DNA of 19,863 nucleotides from Clostridium sp. CAG:557 (GTDB lineage: Bacteria > Bacillota > Clostridia > Oscillospirales > Acutalibacteraceae), in NCBI GenBank assembly GCA_000435275.1, contig FR883860.1, positions 30,685 through 50,547 of the forward strand, read 5' to 3'. This document shows positions 17,161 through 19,863 of this stretch, in pieces. How positions within the stretch are numbered: the first letter of the stretch is position 1; the number at the start of each line of letters is the position of its first letter. The position numbers were made by a program, and so were the translations under genes. Below the pieces are notes generated by a model. That model was given only the letters and a program-made list of their open reading frames with translations. It was not told the DNA's origin and made no database searches.

Positions 17161-18459
17161 TTCGTCAGCGATTCTGCCTAAACAGTAGTCGCTTTCAGCC
17201 TGCATCAGCTCAGTTAAAATTATTTTTGAGTGCAAATCTAATTTTTCGTTTACATTTATCTTTACCGGCGTGTAATTTGATGTATATCCTTCAAAAAAGC
17301 CGTTTTTATCGCGCCTTTCATATAGTACTGGTTCTATTTTCCCCACTTGAGAATTTAAAAATTTTATACGACTTTCAGCCGCCTCATCTATCATTATTTG
17401 ACTACGTCTTTTTTTCTTGTTAGGTTCAACTTGATTCTCAAACTCAGCTGCACGAGTTCCACTTCTAACCGAATATGCAAACACATGAACTTTTGAAAAT
17501 TCTACTTTTTTTACAAAATTCAGTGATTTTTCAAACTCTTCCTCAGTTTCGCCCGCAAAACCTACCATTACATCCGTTGTTATTGATGCATTTTTAAAAT
17601 GTTTTCTCAAATTTTGCACAATTGTAAAATACTCTTCGGCGGTGTAATGGCGGTTCATTCTTTTTAAAGTTTCATTGCAACCACTTTGAAGAGATAAATG
17701 AAATTGCGGGCATAATTTTTTTTGTTTAGAAAGTCTTTTTATCGTAATCTCATCCATCTGTTCCGGTTCAAGAGAGCCTAATCTAACTCTCTTTATTCCC
17801 TCAACTGAGCAAACTTTTTCAATTGCATCGCATAAGTTTATACCAATGTCTGTTCCATAGGCGGAAAGATTTATTCCGACCAGAACTATTTCTTTATAAC
17901 CTTTTTGAGCCAAATTTTTCGTTTCAAACAAAATATCTTCAAGCGGCTTAGAACGTACTCTTCCTCGTGCATATGGAATTATACAATACGAGCAAAATCT
18001 GTTACACCCGTCTTCTATTTTCAAAAAAGCTCTGGTTCTTTCATCAAAATCATTTATTGGAGTGCTTTTGAGATTACTTTTTTCTACAAAATTTTCAATT
18101 TTTATTATCTTACTTCTATTATTTATAAAATCAAGCACGTATTTTAAAATGTTATTCTTATTATTGTTGCCCAAAATTATATCCACTTCGTTAATTGACT
18201 CCACCTGTGCCGGAAAGGCTTGAGGCATACAGCCTGTAAGTACTATTACTGCTGAATTATTCTCTTTTCGAATTTTATGTAAAGCTTTCTTTACTTTTTT
18301 GTCACTCTCTGCCGTAACTGTACAAGAATTCACTACAACAACGTCCGCATCCTTAACAGACTCCGCTTTTGTACAGCCATCACTATAAAATTTTTCTAAA
18401 ATCGACTGAGACTCATACTGATTTACTTTGCACCCAAAAGTTATTATAAAAATTTTCAC
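17152..18459 (-). CDS. mtaB: tRNA (t6A37) methylthiotransferase MtaB
   Basis: This radical-SAM enzyme converts t6A37 to ms2t6A37 in tRNAs that read codons starting with A. At 435 residues, the N-terminal cluster cysteines are C10 (FGCKVNQYES, the MtaB form rather than the MiaB form), C46 (NSCTVT) and C77 (TGCMP). The SAM cluster is C152-x3-C156-x2-C159 (CNRFCSYC). A TRAM-like C-terminus follows. The GTG start has AAGGAG 6 nt upstream. The stop TAG (17154..17152) lies within the last codons of the convergent GHL10-like gene, and I see no terminator between the two. Confidence 0.95.
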   Translation of the reverse strand: MKIFIITFGCKVNQYESQSILEKFYSDGCTKAESVKDADVVVVNSCTVTAESDKKVKKALHKIRKENNSAVIVLTGCMPQAFPAQVESINEVDIILGNNNKNNILKYVLDFINNRSKIIKIENFVEKSNLKSTPINDFDERTRAFLKIEDGCNRFCSYCIIPYARGRVRSKPLEDILFETKNLAQKGYKEIVLVGINLSAYGTDIGINLCDAIEKVCSVEGIKRVRLGSLEPEQMDEITIKRLSKQKKLCPQFHLSLQSGCNETLKRMNRHYTAEEYFTIVQNLRKHFKNASITTDVMVGFAGETEEEFEKSLNFVKKVEFSKVHVFAYSVRSGTRAAEFENQVEPNKKKRRSQIMIDEAAESRIKFLNSQVGKIEPVLYERRDKNGFFEGYTSNYTPVKINVNEKLDLHSKIILTELMQAESDYCLGRIADELI

Positions 18460-18526
18460 AATTTTCTCCTTTTTTTATGGTTTTCTGAAAAATTTACTTT
18501 TTCTAAGCAAAATTTTTTTAAATTCC

Positions 18527-18555
18527 TTGACCTATCCAAATTATCCTGCTAACAT
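18527..18555 (+). promoter_or_regulatory. promoter of the HPr-like gene
   Basis: TTGACC (18527-18532), a 17-nt spacer and TAACAT (18550-18555) preceded by TGC form an extended -10 promoter. The start of transcription is expected near 18562, giving a leader of about 37 nt ending in GGGAGG before the ATG. Confidence 0.55.
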
Positions 18556-18568
18556 ATAGGTGTAACAA
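18540..18568 (-). promoter_or_regulatory. possible promoter of mtaB
   Basis: On the minus strand TTGTTA (18568..18563) is 17 nt from GATAAT (18545..18540), matching 9 of 12 consensus positions. It overlaps the opposing HPr-like promoter, so the two would compete for polymerase. It is weaker evidence than the other promoters listed. Confidence 0.35.
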
Positions 18569-18598
18569 TTATATTGTTTGATTTTTGGGAGGTACAAA

Positions 18599-18841
18599 AT
18601 GTATAAAGAGAACATTTTATTATCCGACATTGAAACCGTTAAAAAATTCGTGACCTTTGCAAACCAATACAAGTTCCCTGTCACCCTTTTTTCCGATAAA
18701 TACATCATTAACGGAAAATCTATTATGGGCATTTTTGGTTTAGATTTGTCAAAACCCCTTCAAATCGAGGTTTCCGAAAATTGTCCAGCGGACTTCAAAG
18801 AAAGATTAAAAGAATTCTCTATTGCTGCAGAAGCTGTATAA
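18599..18841 (+). CDS. HPr-like protein lacking the catalytic histidine
   Basis: An 80-residue protein of the HPr fold family. The segment GKSIMGIFGLDLSKPLQIEV (39-58) matches the HPr region around regulatory Ser46, which is S41 here. Counting back without gaps, the position of the PTS phosphoryl-accepting His15 is D10, and no histidine occurs in the protein. It therefore cannot act as a normal PTS phosphocarrier. It may act like Crh, a Bacillus HPr paralogue that works only through Ser46 phosphorylation with CcpA, but that is inference. GGGAGG (18588-18593) 5 nt before ATG 18599 sets the start. It is a single-gene unit with its own promoter and terminator, divergent from mtaB. Confidence 0.85.
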   Translation: MYKENILLSDIETVKKFVTFANQYKFPVTLFSDKYIINGKSIMGIFGLDLSKPLQIEVSENCPADFKERLKEFSIAAEAV

Positions 18842-18901
18842 TCCCATTTTTTTACATACAAGTTACAAAACAGCAATGCACCTTTTGTTAAAAGTTCATT
18901 G

Positions 18902-18940
18902 AAAACCTTTTCTATTTTCACATTAGAAAAGGTTTTTTCT
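18902..18940 (+). terminator. rho-independent terminator after the HPr-like gene
   Basis: A 12-bp stem (AAAACCTTTTCT 18902-18913 with AGAAAAGGTTTT 18925-18936) closes an 11-nt loop and runs into further T residues (to 18940). Confidence 0.85.
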
Positions 18941-18998
18941 TTGCACTGCGATTTATTATAATACATTCACATATGTTCATCAAGCATAAAATAATTTA

Positions 18999-19027
18999 TT
19001 GAAATAATTTTTTTAATATGGTATACT
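18999..19027 (+). promoter_or_regulatory. promoter of the T-box/pheS transcript
   Basis: TTGAAA (18999-19004), a 17-nt spacer and TATACT (19022-19027) preceded by TGG form an extended -10 promoter. Transcription starts near 19034, just before the T-box stem I. Confidence 0.7.
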
Positions 19028-19035
19028 AGCCTTAA

Positions 19036-19275
19036 TAGCTATGATGAAGAGAGTAGTTTTGGTATTTTGCACTCAGAGAGATAAGCCTTGGCTGTAAGCT
19101 TATTTGCAAATTCAAAATGAAATTCACTTTGGAGCTGTGCTCTTGATATGTAGAGAGCATCGGTTGGAACCGTTATATTCTTTTGAGCGTTTGCTTAATT
19201 TGGGCAAAAATCAGGGTGGTACCGCGGAAGTTCGCTTTCGTCCCTTTTTAGGGATTTGATGCGAACTTTTTTATT
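19036..19275 (+). ncRNA. T-box riboswitch leader of pheS (Phe, UUC specifier)
   Basis: The leader senses uncharged tRNA and allows read-through into pheS. Stem I opens with GATGAAGAGAGTAG (19043-19056) and carries AGAGAG (19075-19080). The TTTTGC/GCAAA pairing (19065-19070 with 19106-19110) supports the upper stem. The likely specifier is TTC at 19123-19125, after GAAA and followed by A, in the position opposite the AGTA motif, matching tRNA-Phe. The conserved T-box AGGGTGGTACCGCG is at 19213-19226 and can pair with TCCCT near 19240-19245 to form the antiterminator. A second TTC at 19111-19113 is a weaker specifier candidate. Confidence 0.95.
19228..19275 (+). terminator. T-box-controlled terminator
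   Basis: AAGTTCGC (19228-19235) pairs with GCGAACTT (19261-19268), with an inner TCCC/GGGA pairing, followed by a T-rich run. It is mutually exclusive with the antiterminator formed by the T-box sequence. Confidence 0.9.
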
Positions 19276-19310
19276 TTTTTATCAGAAAACTTTATCTTGA
19301 GGTGATTATT

Positions 19311-19863
19311 TTGAAAAAACAGCTTGAAAATATTAAAATCTGTGCTGAAAGTGATATTTCATCTGCTAATTCTTTAAAAAATCTTGAAGAAATTAAGGTT
19401 AAATATCTTGGCAAAAAAGGTGAACTCACCGCTATTTTAAAACAAATGGGAAAACTTTCTAGCGAAGAAAGACCAATTGTCGGCCAACTTGCTAATGAAA
19501 TTCGTGACTTTATCGGCAAAAGTATTAACTCCAGTATAAAAAAAATTAAAAAGCTTGAACTTTACAAAAAACTATCTGAAGAAAAAATTGATGTCACTTT
19601 ACCAGGAACTCGTCGTTCTATCGGACATAAACATCCTTTGAGCATCGTTTTAGACGATGTTAAAGAAATTTTTGTCGGTATGGGTTTTGACATCGTTGAC
19701 GGCCCTGAAATTGAAAAAGATTATTATAATTTTGAAGCACTCAATATGCCTAAACATCATCCTGCACGAGATACTCAGGATACTTTTTATATCGATGAAA
19801 ATACGCTGCTTCGAACCCAAACCTCTTGTGTACAAATTCGCACTATGGAAAAAACTCAACCGC
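19311..19863 (+). CDS. pheS: phenylalanine-tRNA ligase alpha subunit (5' part)
   Basis: PheS charges tRNA-Phe as an alpha2-beta2 enzyme with PheT, whose gene would be expected beyond the right edge. The 184 complete codons present cover the N-terminal coiled-coil arm (about 1-85) and the start of the class II core: LPGTRRSIGHKHPL, GFDIVDGPEIE, HPARDTQDTFY and LLRTQTSCVQIRTM (motif 2 region). The gene is cut by the right edge of the window. The TTG start at 19311 is supported by GAGGTGA (19299-19305) 5 nt upstream. The T-box upstream couples its expression to tRNA-Phe charging. Confidence 0.96.
   Translation, partial: MKKQLENIKICAESDISSANSLKNLEEIKVKYLGKKGELTAILKQMGKLSSEERPIVGQLANEIRDFIGKSINSSIKKIKKLELYKKLSEEKIDVTLPGTRRSIGHKHPLSIVLDDVKEIFVGMGFDIVDGPEIEKDYYNFEALNMPKHHPARDTQDTFYIDENTLLRTQTSCVQIRTMEKTQP

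Noticed and set aside
18760..18966. Minus-strand open frame across the HPr-like gene and its terminator
   Set aside because: It reads through the terminator stem and the coding strand of the HPr-like gene, and shows no recognisable motif.
1..19863. Mobile elements, CRISPR arrays, phage genes or tRNA genes
   Set aside because: I saw no transposase or integrase motifs, no regularly spaced repeats and no tRNA-like cloverleaf in either strand.

Overview
The window is about 19.9 kb of very AT-rich DNA from a low-GC Firmicute, most likely a member of the Clostridia. Supporting signs are a T-box leader on pheS, consensus-like sigma-A promoters, AGGAGG ribosome binding sites, a MutL with the endonuclease motif, and the Bacillus/Clostridium order miaB - YmcA/YlbF-family gene - mutS - mutL - miaA. 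There are 14 substantial protein genes plus the first codons of one more at the left edge. There is no rRNA, tRNA, CRISPR array or insertion sequence. Many genes start at TTG or GTG, each chosen here from the position of the ribosome binding site.

Left part (1-9130, minus strand). One tightly spaced operon reads right to left: miaB, a small YlbF/YmcA-family gene with a cysteine-rich tail, mutS, mutL, miaA, and a lone HlyD-like membrane adaptor. A promoter sits just before miaB. It combines A37 tRNA modification (MiaA adds isopentenyl, MiaB adds methylthio) with mismatch repair. A further gene starts at base 10 with its own promoter and runs off the left edge.

Middle part (9200-15830, minus strand). 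This is a surface-glycan operon: an ABC-2 permease, a Wzt/TagH-type ATPase, a 1024-residue protein joining a methyltransferase, a coiled coil, a GT2 and a GT4 glycosyltransferase, a polytopic membrane protein of unknown role, and a small CmpB-family membrane protein. It starts at an extended -10 promoter near 15800 and ends at a hairpin terminator that overlaps the last codons of the final gene. The layout suggests that a glycan is built and possibly methylated in the cytoplasm and then exported by the ABC transporter. It is the most interesting part of the window.

Right part (15830-19863). Divergent from the glycan operon is a secreted GHL10-family (DUF187) glycoside-hydrolase-like protein. 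It meets mtaB (t6A37 tRNA methylthiotransferase) tail to tail with overlapping stop ends. Divergent from mtaB is a small HPr-like protein that keeps the regulatory serine but lacks the catalytic histidine, followed by a clear terminator. Last come a promoter, a T-box riboswitch with a probable UUC (Phe) specifier, and the 5' part of pheS, cut by the right edge.
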